Assembly: GCF_000208745.1 (NCBI RefSeq)
Contig: NC_030854.1
Coordinates: 8,522,961-8,586,960 of the forward strand
Length of the DNA: 64,000 bases
Direction of reading: 5' to 3'
From: Theobroma cacao
Lineage: Eukaryota; Streptophyta; Magnoliopsida; Malvales; Malvaceae
The notes under the pieces are model-generated. The model had not been told where the DNA came from. It worked only from the letters and a program-made list of their open reading frames with translations, and made no database searches. The position numbers and the translations under genes were made by a program. Below, one piece after another: positions 24,421-36,097 of the stretch (position 1 is its first letter; every line of letters begins with the position of its first letter).

Positions 24421-25135
24421 TGTCACAGCCTAAATCCTGAGCCATGACCGGCACAGACCCAATAGGCACAGCCCATTGGGCCCAAGCAAGCCTTTCTATG
24501 AAAACTTGTTCATTAGACCCTTTGTCCCTCATTTACCTCTAAAGTTCTTAATTCATAGTTTTCAAAAATAATTTCTTCTCAAGAATAAATCATGGTAACC
24601 GAACATATACCATTCACAAAATAATATTACCATTTGCCAACTTGTGGTGACATTATCATGCAAACAAAACATACACTGTTTACAACAAATCTCACGAATT
24701 ACATTTAAATAACCATATACACATACAAAAGACCTTAACTATCAGCGGAGTGACTCTAGCATGGGTACTATCATGGAGTGTCCTGGTAAACCTATCATAC
24801 GATGAACAAGAGGAAGCACCTCTACCTAGGATCCAACTAACTTCGAACCTGAAAACTAAAACATGAAGTTGAAAAGAATGAGTATAAACCTAGTGAATGA
24901 ACATAAGAAGGGAACAAGCAAACGATATGGAAGATTTTCGAAAACATGATGTGCTCGTTTTAAAACCATGCAATTTGTATATCATAAACAACTCGATACC
25001 ATGTTGATGTTTAACTCATTTTAAAACACTTAGGAAATTCAACTTTTAATAATCAATGCAATCACATTTCATTTTCCAAACATCCCTACTCTACAGGGCA
25101 GGTACACAGGCATGTAAGAATTCATGTATACATTT

Positions 25136-25140
<5 letters not shown>

Positions 25141-25189
<49 letters not shown>

Positions 25190-25224
25190 NTATATTTTTT
25201 GATAAATTTAAAAATTATATATAT

Positions 25225-25275
<51 letters not shown>
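25141..25275. repeat. (TA)n microsatellite, two tracts, one N
   Basis: Two long TA tracts are separated by 'ttttttgataaatttaaaa'. The N at 25190 suggests uncertain length. ORFs read through here are artefacts. Confidence 0.95.
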
Positions 25276-25280
<5 letters not shown>

Positions 25281-25361
25281 ACATTCATCAAATATATCAA
25301 GATCATTCCCACACTAGTCAACATGGCTCAACGCATACAACCACCATCTTCAAGTCAACTC

Positions 25362-25520
25362 ATGTGCACTCCCACACCGCACATAGCTGATATTCTCATG
25401 TGCACTCCCACACCACACATGGAAAATATCATGTACACTCCCACACCACATCATCACCGGCATGTGCACTCCCACACCACACACCACCGGCACTGTCACG
25501 TGCACTCCCACACTACTCAT
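25362..25520. repeat. Minisatellite, ~31-36-bp unit, five copies
   Basis: Each unit carries ATGTGCACTCCCACACCACA or a close variant, with a variable tail. It is related in position and sequence (reverse-complement 'gtgtg..ggagtgcac') to the arrays at 27508-27691 and 49171-49292. Confidence 0.85.
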
Positions 25521-27109
25521 GCACGGTTATAGTTATCATACAACATTATCATTTAAGGCATAACATACATATCCACATAATAGAAGAACACATGGCTTTA
25601 TTATATTACACATTTCACAAAATAAAAACGTTTCATCAAGGGCTTGTTCCCATGCACATTTTAAAGAAAAGACCAATAAAATATTTCAAGTGATTCAATC
25701 AAACACATATGCATTTATCTCAAAAGATTTTAATGCAAGTTCACTCACCTTGGTAATGCCACTTTACAAAATTAGCACCAATAAGGCTTTACTCCAAGTT
25801 AAGTCTTGAAATACCATTAAAACCTATATTTGCCAATAAACAATAATAGCTTCATATATATCATAAATTTGAACTTAATAATTCTAATAAACACACACTA
25901 GATAAACTACATTCTAGCCTAATATTTAACCTAGAATTCTAGTCTAATTCACAACCCACTATACCAACTATTCCAATTTAAAGATTCTTTACCTTGGTGA
26001 GCTTGGAGGCATAAAGATAAACAAAAACATAATATCTCCAAGAAAAAGAATTTGAAGAAATTAGGAAATAAAATATGAAAATATAACCCATAAATTCTAA
26101 AATTCAAGAGTTGAAAATACATACCTTTTGGCTTTAAAAATGAAGGAAAGAAAGATTTTTCTTTCTCTCTCCTAGGGTTTGGTTGTGCTGAAAATTAAGG
26201 TTAAAAGTTGTGGGTTTTGGTGCCCAAGAAGTTAGGAGAAGGAAGAAGTAAGAAAAGAAAGGAAAGGAAAAAAAAACGAGGAAAAGAAAATGAAAGAAAA
26301 TTGATTTTTCATGGTGGAGAAAGAAAATTGTCACAACCCAAATTTCGAGCCATGACCGATGCATGGGCCCAATGGACATAGTCCACTAAGGCCAAGCAAG
26401 CCTATTAATCTGACATGTTCATCATTCCATCATAAAATGCTAATTCACATTTCATAACTTAGGATCAAAATAATATTAAACATTGCCACCTCATATTGGC
26501 ATACTAAACAAGTGTATATACATTGTCTACAACATGTATCTTAATAATTTACATTAGGTTTGTCTATACATCTCAAAAAGAATACTTGATTTCTAGTGGA
26601 GAGACTCGGACGAATGTACAGTTACTGAATGCCAAGACACCTACCAATAGTCGAGTCTACAAGGGCACCTCGACCTAGTTGCCAACTGCCTCGTGATCTG
26701 AAAACATGAAGTTGAAAACGGTGAGTACAACCCAGTGAGTGAACAAGAAGGGAACAAGCATACCATAAGGAATGTTTAACAAAATCATGATGCATTCATT
26801 TTTCAAAACAATACAATTTGTTTTAGTTCTTATTTAACCCCTTATGTAAACCCCACATGAGTAAATCACTTTATGAAAAGGGTCCATGCCCAACAAAGGA
26901 TTTGGAGAATGAAAACTTTAATAACATTCATGCGAATCAGGTCAAATAAACGACGAGTTTCTTAATTGGCTGAGGGTTTCTCACCAAACCTCCTTATTCT
27001 AAACTTAATTCATTTATTCCTTAATGTTGGAAGTCCATGCTCAAATATGGTAGCAAAGAAGTGGATAATAGGGCAACAATTGCTCAAGATGTGAGACAAA
27101 ACAGAAAGT

Positions 27110-27289
27110 TTTTTGCTATAGCGAGAATGAATCTCGCTGCAGCTAAATTTCTACACTAAGATAGAAACTTTCTCGCTGTAGCGAGAATGTTTCAATATTT
27201 TCTCGTTGCAGCGAGTTTTCGACCAGCCACCCTTCAAAAAACCCGAGAGTTTCTCGCTACAGCGAAAATGAATCTCGCTGTAGCAAGAA
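27110..27289. repeat. Array of six TTCTCGCTGCAGCGAGAA-type palindromes
   Basis: Copies lie at 27110-27127, 27131-27148, 27170-27187, 27200-27217, 27251-27268 and 27272-27289. The copy at 27170 departs from the 18-base perfect palindrome only at the centre (CTGTAG). Spacers are unrelated sequence of 2-33 bases. Confidence 0.85.
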
Positions 27290-27507
27290 ATAGAGCACCA
27301 AGAAAAAGGTTTCCCTTCACTCAATAAAAGGCCATCCTGTTAAACTAACAAAATCAACATAAAACACATGAAAATTCCCAAAGTGCAATGTATCAAATTT
27401 CTCATATATGTCAATCATATATCATATTCATGAGCTTTCATTTCATAAGTATAGATATGCATAATTACATAGATAAACATCAATATCTTCATAATCACAC
27501 CCGGCTC

Positions 27508-27691
27508 ATGTACATCCCCCCACATCGTGCGCATAGCTTGCGCCATCGTGTGCATCCCCCCACATCGTGCACAATCAGTGCCATCGTGTACATCCCCCCA
27601 CATTGTGCACACGAGCACTATCATCATCCATCTGTCACACCACCATCATCACCGGCATATGGATCCCCCACATCGTGCACACACATGGTTA
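27508..27691. repeat. Minisatellite with 'catccccccacatcgtgc' core, four copies
   Basis: Units are about 38 bp; the last is separated by an unrelated stretch. It occupies the same place in the LTR as the arrays at 25362 and 49171. Confidence 0.85.
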
Positions 27692-27725
27692 CAGTCATCA
27701 TACACAATATCAATCATCATGCACA

Positions 27726-27729
<4 letters not shown>

Positions 27730-27804
<75 letters not shown>
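27730..27804. repeat. (CA)n-(TA)n microsatellite bordering the assembly gap
   Basis: About 18 CA repeats pass into TA repeats that run into the Ns. Confidence 0.95.
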
Positions 27805-28148
27805 NNNNNNNNNNNNNNNNNNNNNNNNNNNNNNNNNNNNNNNNNNNNNNNNNNNNNNNNNNNNNNNNNNNNNNNNNNNNNNNNNNNNNNNNNNNNNNNN
27901 NNNNNNNNNNNNNNNNNNNNNNNNNNNNNNNNNNNNNNNNNNNNNNNNNNNNNNNNNNNNNNNNNNNNNNNNNNNNNNNNNNNNNNNNNNNNNNNNNNNN
28001 NNNNNNNNNNNNNNNNNNNNNNNNNNNNNNNNNNNNNNNNNNNNNNNNNNNNNNNNNNNNNNNNNNNNNNNNNNNNNNNNNNNNNNNNNNNNNNNNNNNN
28101 NNNNNNNNNNNNNNNNNNNNNNNNNNNNNNNNNNNNNNNNNNNNNNNN
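27805..28148. other. Assembly gap (344 N)
   Basis: The gap lies within the family-D solo LTR, directly after a TA tract. The true length is probably unknown. ORFs spanning it are meaningless. Confidence 0.99.
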
Positions 28149-28629
28149 TATCCTTTAGCAAGCTTTCAATTGCTACTTTAAATGGCTATCTATGTTCACT
28201 ATCTTAATCACTATAAAATGAATGAACATCCTCAACAATAAAACAGCTCATAATCCCAATTACTAGCTATTATACACAGCTAAAAAAAAAAAAGCTTAGT
28301 TCATCACTCACCCTAAGGTTTCTTTGTAGTTGAATTCTCTTCCAATAGCTTCCAAACAAATGGGGTAATTCTCTCTTTCTCTCTCTAGAATGCCTAACTA
28401 GTGAGAGAAAGTATGGAAATAAGATTTATCAAGGGTTTTGAAGTGGAAGAGTGAAATAATACAAGGATTCTAGTCAAAAGGGCACAAAAGTATGAAAATT
28501 AAAGCTAGAGAGAGAAAATTATGCAAGCTCCATATCAAGCTTCCATGGAGGTTGGAAGTAATGTGAATTGAAAGGAGAAGAAGAAGAAGAAGCTGCTAGA
28601 ATTTCAAGAAGCTACTGAAAGGAGAAGAT

Positions 28630-28636
28630 ATTTATA
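28630..28636 (-). promoter_or_regulatory. TATA box of the family-D LTR (minus copy)
   Basis: TATAAAT on the minus strand, about 390 bp from the LTR start. It corresponds to TATAAAT at 48298-48304 in the plus-strand copy. Confidence 0.5.
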
Positions 28637-29732
28637 GCTCAAATTTATCCATTTCCTTGAAATTATGAAAATGCCCTTGACAAGTTAGCTTATTCTCATG
28701 CAACTCTTTGTGCAATCGTTTTACTCTTTTAACACTAAGACCAAGTCCATAATGGTTTAGACATGCTTGGGTTTACGAAACTTTTAAAAGTTTTGACTCG
28801 GGGTTCAAAATGACCATTTTGCCCCTATTATGAAAATTATTGTCATTTCTAGTTTTCTTCATGTTTTCATCATTACACATCATTTATGCGGTCTTATGCC
28901 TATTTAGACCTTAAAATATCATAAACCTTTCTTCTGGGAGCTTATTAGAGAAAATGACAAAACTACCCCTAGCTTGTGTTATTGTGTCTATGCCTAGTTA
29001 TAAGCCTATAGAGGTTGAGGTCTCACAAAAATGGCATTGGAACCATGAAGAAGAAGAAGAAAATGCCTTTTTGGGTGGATAAGAGCCAGTCATGGAAGAA
29101 GGAAGCTTTGACCAAGTTAATGGCAAAATTACCATTTTGCCCTCCAAGGTTTTTACCCTTTTTAATTAAGTCCTCCCACAATCTTTTAATTTCAATTTCT
29201 TTTTATTTTTCTTCCTTAACACTTGTACCAATAAAATATCAAGTTCACATTTCAACGCAATATCACCATAATATTTAAATATATACTTACCCACGCTAGC
29301 TTTATTTAATAAAGACACGCGAGCCCCATTGACGTCATATTTCTCTGAAATTCTCTCGTTCTTTTTCTCCCTCACTTAGGTTGACCATATACTCCCCTTT
29401 CATGACTAATTTCGACATCAAATAAAATATTAATATTTTTATATTATTTTATTAATAAAATATTATTGTATTCTAAAATTTTTCACTTGTCTCTTTGGTA
29501 CCCAAAATACCTTATTATGCCCCGATTCACTTCCAAATCACTTTTTATCTTACTAATTCGTCCTCAATAAAATATTATTATTTAATTATTATTCCCTCTC
29601 GTGCGGATTATTTTACTCTAGAATATTTTTTTCACTCGTCACCACTCTTTGACTCTTAAATTCACGTCAATTAGCCTTTTGTCTTATCGATACAGTTATG
29701 TTGACTACTATACAGGTTTACGGGGTATAACA

Positions 29733-29915
29733 ATTACATGCATGTAATCAAAACCTAAAATCATATAAACAAGTCAAATAACCCTCTAGCACTACAAATA
29801 ATGAGACAACCTACCTTTAATTCTATCCTTCAACATTAAACAAAGTTAGATATCTTTATCGCTCCTAACTTGCAACTTCTTTTCCATAAAAACAACAATT
29901 AAAAAATAAGACTCA
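29733..29915. other. Short flank between solo LTR and LINE-type ORF
   Basis: No feature recognised. It should continue the LINE-type element toward its second ORF, but no endonuclease or RT motif is visible. Confidence 0.35.
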
Positions 29916-31289
29916 TTATCTATTCCTTACATCAATATAGTATTTTTCTTTTTCTTTTTTTTGTCCTTTAAGATATACTATGCCCGCTGCCTCCATATCA
30001 ATATCCGTTAGCAGCTCATCTTCTTTTCCCTCATAGGTGAAGCCCACTTGTTTGGCCACTACCCATGTGATTTCCACCTCATCCTTATTCTCAAAGTCCC
30101 CATCTATAGGGGATTCATTCACAATTGCTTCATTCCTTTTCCTGTTCCACCCTCTTTTATTTTTACTCCATCTGTTCTTAAATTTATCAAACTTTGTACC
30201 CCTAATTCTCATAAATTTCTTTCCACCTCTTTGTACGTTCTCCATTTTCTCGAATTCTCACTTTTAATTTCTTTTTTTTTTCTCATATTTCTCTTTTTCT
30301 CTTTCTGTCTTGGACTACTCCTCTAATATGAACTCTTTTTTTCCCTTAATTTGGTGCCCTTTCCCCTAACTTGTAGGCCAACTTCTTTCCTTTTGCCTTC
30401 ACTAATTATTTAAAGGCTTGATCCATTTGAATTTCTCTTATCCTTTATCCCTAAATCTCCATTGTTAATCTGTTTTAGGTCCACGTTGGATTTTTGTGGC
30501 CCAACATTGGTGGAGTTTAATTCCCCAATTAGCCTAATACTTACACTATCATTTCTTGGGTCATCCACTTCTTTTCCCGCCCATGACCCAACTTTCTCTT
30601 ATGTTAGGCTTTCCTTTATTTCTCCCTCTTTTGTTGGGCTTACAATCTTTTTATTTTTATTTTTTCTATCTATCCCTAACATCTCATCCTCTATTTCATT
30701 TCCTTGGCAATTTCAATCTCTTCCCTATCACCTATCTTCCATCACATTTAAAGATCTTGAGCATTGTACCTCTTCCCTTTCTTCCATACTCTTTCCTCAT
30801 AAGAAGCTCTATTTCCTTGACATTATCGTCTATCCCATTATTATTTTCAAGGCCTTCCCTTTGATTCTTTTCTGTCTCTTTTAAACAACCATAATTTTTT
30901 CTCAAAATCTTTCATTTTTCATTTTCTTGTTTTGCTGTTTTCTCCATGCTTTTTATCTCTTTTACCTCATTGATGATAGCAACTTTTCCCTCTTCCTTTA
31001 TATTATCCTTTTTCTGTGCTTGCTCAACTTAAGATCTACTACCATGTTTCTTGTTTTGATCCACGTGTATCTTCTCACCTTTGGTCCCATTGGTTTTTCC
31101 CCTCTCACCAAACCACATTGACCTACCAGAGTTATATGGTGAGCTACCAAAAATTTGAATTTCTCCATATTTCTCCGATTCTTTTAGGTTCAAATATGGT
31201 GATTTGTAAAAACATTGATAAAAATACACATTATTGTCTTCTATCTCTACCATCTTCACCCTAAACTCTTTCTTTCCCACCTTTAAAAT
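29916..31289 (-). pseudogene. LINE-type ORF1 (DUF4283-like), downstream part
   Basis: Open segments 31289-31029 and 30245-29916 lie in the same minus-strand frame with stop codons between. The first segment reads 'ILKVGKKEFRVKMVEIEDN' and then 'FGERGK', resembling the DUF4283/LINE ORF1 region of plant L1-like elements. The middle is Lys/Glu-rich linker. The last reads 'WVVAKQVGFTYEGKEDELLT', like the segment at the end of such ORF1 proteins. ORF1 proteins bind the element RNA. The upstream part is at 47749-47904, separated by the Copia insertion. There is no ORF2 to the left. Family identity is moderate; membership of the element type is inferred. Confidence 0.5.
31285..31289. other. Left target duplication of the Copia element (AAAAT)
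   Basis: AAAAT here and ACAAT at 47749-47753 match at 4 of 5 bases. Confidence 0.55.
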
Positions 31290-32079
31290 TGTTGGAAAAA
31301 TAATGTATTTCATAAAGTTTCAACATCCCACATTGCTAAAGTACAAAAAAAGGTGAGTACTTTAAATAAGCAAACCTATTATGGGCTTGTTGCAAAAAAG
31401 GAAAAAGAAGTGGGTGCGTGTGCACGCGAGATTAGGCCAGGCCTTGAGAAAATTCAAATTTCCCTTTCTGCACGTGATTATACACGTGGGCTAAGCCAAG
31501 TGAACTTTTTTTACCTTGGTTTTATTTTTCCTTAGCCTTTAGTAGTTGAAATAGACTTAATGACTAAGTTTGTTAACCTTATTTGACTTAATCTCATTTT
31601 TCCAAAATATTTCCTTAGTCTGTTGCTTGATATTTCTTAACCATTATTTGACTTGATATTTGTTAAACGCTATTGGACTCAACATCTTGATTTCTTCTGA
31701 TTTTCACTAATTTTATGTTTATTTTATGCTGATATTCTGTAATGTCAACTATATGTTCTGGCCTATAAATATAGCCTATTTACCTTAGTCGCAATACACC
31801 CACTCATCTCCTTTAAAGCTTTTTTGCATTTTCCCTTTATTTTCCTTGCTTTCCTCGTTGGGTTGTTTTTCTTTGAAAAAAGTGTTTCTGCTGTCCCTAA
31901 TATCCCTTACTAGTTTATGCAAACTAATAAGGAAAGGTCTATTGAATCTTGAAGGATAACCGCTACAGTCCCTTTGCATTGAGTTTTATACTCTGAAGGG
32001 GCAAAAGTTATCCTTAAGGATAGTGAAATCCTGCCTCAAACTTTCTTGAAAATTTTCATGCTTCATTATTTTGCCAACA
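31290..32079 (+). mobile_element. 5' LTR of the Copia element (790 bp)
   Basis: It starts TGTTGGAAAAATAATG and ends CCAACA. It aligns along its whole length with 46953-47748, with many substitutions ('cataaagtttcaacatccc' vs 'cataaagtttcaatatccc'). The divergence is clearly larger than between the Tekay LTRs, in line with the Copia element being older. Confidence 0.9.
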
Positions 32080-32339
32080 ATCTTAAGGATAAATTGGGAT
32101 AAGTTTTATTTATACTTTCTTTTGATGTTGTCAACTTTATTTTCCAATGATTTTTATGTCAATTCTCCAGTGCAATTATCTCATAAGTCCATTTTGTAAA
32201 TCTTTATAAGTGAATTTTTAATGTGTAGATTTTTCGGTAGAAAAATTATTGCTATTAAAATATGACCATTCTTGAGAATGATTTTTAATTACAAATTTGA
32301 TTGTAATTCACTGTGGTGCTTATGTATTATATATATACA

Positions 32340-32378
<39 letters not shown>

Positions 32379-34330
32379 CTTTGTGCAATCTTACTCATTT
32401 ACAACAATTATCGCAAAAAGTTTTTTTTTTTGGTTTTGTTATTTTGGGTGAGTACTTAAAAGGGTATCTTTGTTATATATATTTTGCTGGTATCATGAAT
32501 GTTAAGTTATATAAGTTGAATGGCATATTTTTTTTAATGTTCATTTGCTGTTATATCCTTTGTTGCCTTGTGAGACTTCCATAACTTTAAAGGTGCTTAC
32601 AAGTACATGCTATGATACTTTATTGAGAGGTAGGATATGTTGTGAGTCTTTGCTGCTTGCTTTACCTACTTTATAGCATGAATGTTAATAATTCTGTCAT
32701 TCATAATCTTTTGTGGATTGTTTTTACTTTATTTCAAGATTTTTATATTAATTCTTTGGTGGATACACTGTTAGCCAGTTTTGACTCTAAAATATACAAC
32801 GCCCTTTACTCCTAAGTTTGTGATGTAAAATATGAGAAACATGCATGGCTTGTAAAACCATTTTTATCTTATTCCTTTAAATTTTATAAGGTTAGAAATA
32901 AGGTGCTTTAGTTAATATGCTCGTGGTTCATGCTCCTAGCTTTTAAAGTATTCTTCCCATTCTTTTTGACTTTTGTGTTTTAGTTGTTACCTTTTACAAC
33001 TATAGTGGATATAGATACATTGTTTTATGCTTATTCTTAAAATTTATAGCACTAAAAAAAAAAAAGTTTATGTAATTTCTTTTGATAAACCAAGCACCTA
33101 GTTAAAAATGAACGATTTTATTAATAACACTTTCACCAGTTATGGAATAAAACTTTCCTTCTAGCTATTCAAGTAAAAAAAAAAAGAGAAAATAGATAAG
33201 TTGTTGAATAGGTAGACTACGTGCTAGGGTTGTCATGTAGAAGAATCTTCTTAAACATATGGCTTGATGAATATATGGGAAGAAATATAGCCATCAACAT
33301 ATAAATTACTTGATATATGATCATATTATCTCTATTGGTTTTAAAAAAAGAAAAAAACCTTTTGACACGTTTTGAAACTTCAAGATGACTGTTTGTGATA
33401 GTGTGCATAGTGTGAGGTCGTGAATGGCTATGGAATCCATGTTTAAATCTATTGCTAAATACATTTGAGATTATGAAGTACACACATTCTTTTATAAAAT
33501 GCACACTGTTTTGAATAAGATTTGTGTCCATCATGATACTTGATTCATAAATGCAACCATGTCTTTTGCTAGCAATTGATATGTGAACAATGAGAGGTCC
33601 CACTATAAAAATTTCATTTGGTTATTAAACCTATATCCAAAAGTGAGGTACCTTTTGTATTTTGATTTTGAGAAATCATATGCAATGAAAGTCATGAAAT
33701 TATGATATTGAACCATGTAAAAACTAGTAATTATTGGTTAATACTATATTGGTCATCATGTTTATAACTTGTAAGCTTGATCATAAATTATGATTGCTAT
33801 GGATTTTATTCATAAATTGTCTTGAACGGGATAAATATTGGCAAAGGTTAGTATGCAAATGAATCACCATTCCATAAAATGGTTATTGATTATAAATGTT
33901 TTCCAAAGATCTTTGCATACATTGTTTTATAACATATTTAGGTGGCATATTTTGAAACTTCATGGAAGCATGAAAACATGGTTTTATGTTGTTGGGAATT
34001 AAGTATGGTTTTATTACCCATTGATTATACTTGAGAACTGTGAGTTGGCATTATTGGTCTTAAAGTTATGATTTATGCCTTTTAGCTAATTATGAGCAAA
34101 TGCCATGTTGCATTACTGTTCACATTTAAATGCCATGACAAGTTAAATTCAATTTTATTTGAGTTAAAAGAGATTTCTCATACAGCCTGACCCAATTGTA
34201 ACCTTCATTAATGGTTTAAATGTTATATGAACCATGTTGGCAAATGCATCACCCTGCTAGTTTGAAAAAAACAAGGAAAAAAAAACATACTGTGAGTGGG
34301 TGTTAAAATCATAAGATGTGATAGTGCCCT
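32080..34330. other. Internal Copia region without recognisable genes
   Basis: AT-rich DNA with a (TA)n tract at 32341-32376. There is no gag, protease or integrase motif in either direction. The ORF at 33217-33603 (minus) has no family signature. This is either a long noncoding leader or replaced sequence. Confidence 0.5.
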
Positions 34331-34445
34331 AATATTAATACAAGAGCATTATGTTGAGAGGTTATTTAAAGGTTTGGACATTTTAATGTCACACTTGTGA
34401 ATACTCCTTATGATGTTAATGCCTAATTAAAGAAAATTAAGGTGA
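34331..34445 (+). pseudogene. Copia reverse transcriptase, segment left of the Tekay insertion
   Basis: Reads 'LIQEHYVERLFK' and then, one frame over, 'VNTPYDVNA' and 'LKK', the linker between Copia RT and RNase H ('STPYD..' region). It ends at the target site TAATG and resumes at 45744 with 'AQSECA', 'IIGSLMHLMNYTRLDITYAM'. Confidence 0.75.
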
Positions 34446-34450
34446 TAATG
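34446..34450. other. Target site duplication of the Tekay element (TAATG)
   Basis: Identical to 45739-45743. Confidence 0.95.
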
Positions 34451-35242
34451 TGTAAAACCTGACCCTATAAACACATGTCATGACATACATGCACTGAGTA
34501 GTATGTTATTATGCTAGGAAAAGCACCTAAGAATAGACGAAACTCGGTATTATACCTAATGGTACACTTGAGTTGATTTAACCTCAAACTAGTTCAAATA
34601 GGAATTGTAGGATGAAATTTAATATTTTATAGTCAAGGAATCACTAAAAAAAATGATTGTTCGGAGTTCGAGGGTTCATTTAGGGTAAAATTGGAAATTT
34701 AGATGTTTAGGGGCAAAATCGTCATTTTACCACCTAAGATAATAATTTGATCATGGAGTGAAATTTTTGATCAACATTAACTATTTGGAGTATAATTTAA
34801 TGATAGGAAGTGAAAAGGTTTAATTCTGGTGATTTCTGGAGTGTAGGGGCAAAATCGTAATTTTACTACCCGCAGATAAAATTTGAGATTGTGAGAGAAT
34901 TTAGATCAAATTTGACAAATTGGAGAATGGTATGAGTATAAGGGATGAAAAATATGTCTATGGGTAATTTTTCAGTTTTTTAGGCAAAAATGTAATTTTT
35001 CACTTTTACGGGGGCAAAAGTGTAAATTTCAAAAATTACTCCACCGAGACTTTGGATAAGTCTGAGAATTTTATCTAAGCTATGGATATGTGGGAAAAGT
35101 GTATGGTGAAAATTTGGAAACAAATGGATGAAATTTTAAAAATGGGCCAATGGGAAAGTGACACATGGCATTTTTAAAATGAAATAATATTATTTTAATG
35201 AAAAGTTAGGCCATTTAAACCCCATTTTAAGTGCTGGCCGCC

Positions 35243-35249
35243 TATAAGG
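35243..35249 (+). promoter_or_regulatory. TATA-like box of the Tekay LTR
   Basis: TATAAGG lies directly before a purine-rich leader ('gaagaacaagagagg') that is the best conserved part of the 5' half in both LTRs. Confidence 0.4.
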
Positions 35250-36097
35250 AAGAACAAGAGAGGAAATAGAGAGGAAAGGAAGAAAAAAAGAAAAACCAAA
35301 GAGAAACAAGAAAATTCAAAGGGGAATTCGCGTTTTTCGCCCGTTTACGCGTCTAACGGTAAGATTTTTCGATTTTAGCTTGATTTCTACCTTTCCTATG
35401 ACTTTATTTCCATTTAGCATGCTTGAGGAGAGAGATCAAAAAGTGATATCAAGGGCTGGACGAAATTCTAGGGGAGAGAACTTGAAATTTTTAGGTTTTG
35501 ATTTTTAGTTAAATTGATAGTTTTAGTTAGTTAAATGTGTTTAGAAATTAAATTGGGCAAGAAATCATTAAATTTTCACAATACCCACTATTGGCTGGAT
35601 GCTTAATGCTGTACAATGATGATGAATTGATTTTATTCTAAGGGAAATGAAGAGAAAATGATGAAAAAGGATTAAACGTGATAGAAAAACAAAATAGAAA
35701 ATTAATCGAGTTAATGTCCCATTTTTGGCCGAATTTTCCAAGGGAGGAAGTGAGCTGATTTTGTTGTTTTTAGAAGGTTATTGGCTGATATTTAATGGTT
35801 AGAAATGTTGGAGAGAGAATGGGATGATTTAGAGCTAAAATGGAGCGCGTTAGCAATTTATCGGGCAAAGTGCCAAAAATAGGTTAATACCGCGTTTAAG
35901 CCGTTTTAGGCTATTGCATTTCATACCATGCATTAGTATAGGATTTAAGTTAATTATATAGTGATTTAGCATCAATGTGATGAATTGTGTAAATTTTTGT
36001 AATGTGTCTAGGAGGAGAGCCTTCCGGAAAAGGCAAAGAAGTCGTACCCGACGAGTAGTGATCGGGGCGCTTAGAAAGCTTTTAGTTTGTACAAACG

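Larger units (their letters stand above)
24849..25748 (-). other. Candidate LTR intron (outer minus-strand LTR)
   Basis: On the minus strand GTGAGT lies at 25748-25743 and TTTTCAG at about 24855-24849. Between them are a five-copy minisatellite and a (TA)n tract. Splicing is inferred from recurrence of the layout. Confidence 0.35.
26698..28311 (-). other. Candidate LTR intron (family D, minus copy)
   Basis: On the minus strand GTGAGT lies at 28311-28306 and CAG at 26700-26698 after 'caacttcatgtttt'. Between them are six palindromes, a minisatellite, (CA)n/(TA)n and the N gap. Splicing is inferred. Confidence 0.35.
26329..29027 (-). mobile_element. Family-D solo gypsy LTR, minus strand
   Basis: It starts on the minus strand with TGTGAGACCTC (at 29027) and ends GGGTTGTGACA (at 26329). 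It is flanked by a perfect 5-bp duplication AAAAT (26324-26328 and 29028-29032). It is the same family as 47905-53369: the starts align (TGTGAGACC...TATAGGCT), and both have a minisatellite, the palindrome array and the end 'gcttgcttgg'. It contains the N gap. No internal genes are present, so it is a solo LTR. Confidence 0.92.
24421..29732 (-). mobile_element. Solo gypsy LTR, minus strand, with a nested solo LTR
   Basis: The minus-strand start TGTTATACCCCG (at 29732) resembles the family-B start at 59926. The end ...GGCTGTGACA (at 24421) resembles families B, C and D. The flanks ATTAT (24416-24420) and ATTAC (29733-29737) are a 4-of-5 duplication. Removing the nested LTR 26329-29027 and one AAAAT restores alignment with 60560-60800 ('cttccaatgccatttt' vs 'cttccatgccatttt'). 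The net length is about 2.6 kb. The 5' half resembles B and the 3' half (24421-25750) resembles D. Confidence 0.8.

Noticed and set aside
25069..25390. Tyr/Ile repeat 'proteins' around 25069-25390
   Set aside because: Translation of a (TA)n microsatellite; no coding character.
27110..27289. Palindrome array as a CRISPR
   Set aside because: Spacers vary from 2 to 33 bases, repeats are degenerate, the genome is eukaryotic and there are no cas genes.
27388..28207. Several long ORFs on both strands across 27388-28207
   Set aside because: They exist only because the 344-base N gap is read as open frame, and the rest is (CA)n/(TA)n.
30037..30884. Plus-strand ORFs up to 140 codons in 30037-30884
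   Set aside because: They are complements of the Lys/Glu-rich minus-strand LINE-type ORF, giving Phe/Ser/Leu-rich nonsense.
33217..33603. 128-codon minus ORF inside the Copia element
   Set aside because: No retroelement or host domain recognised; opposite to the element's coding strand.
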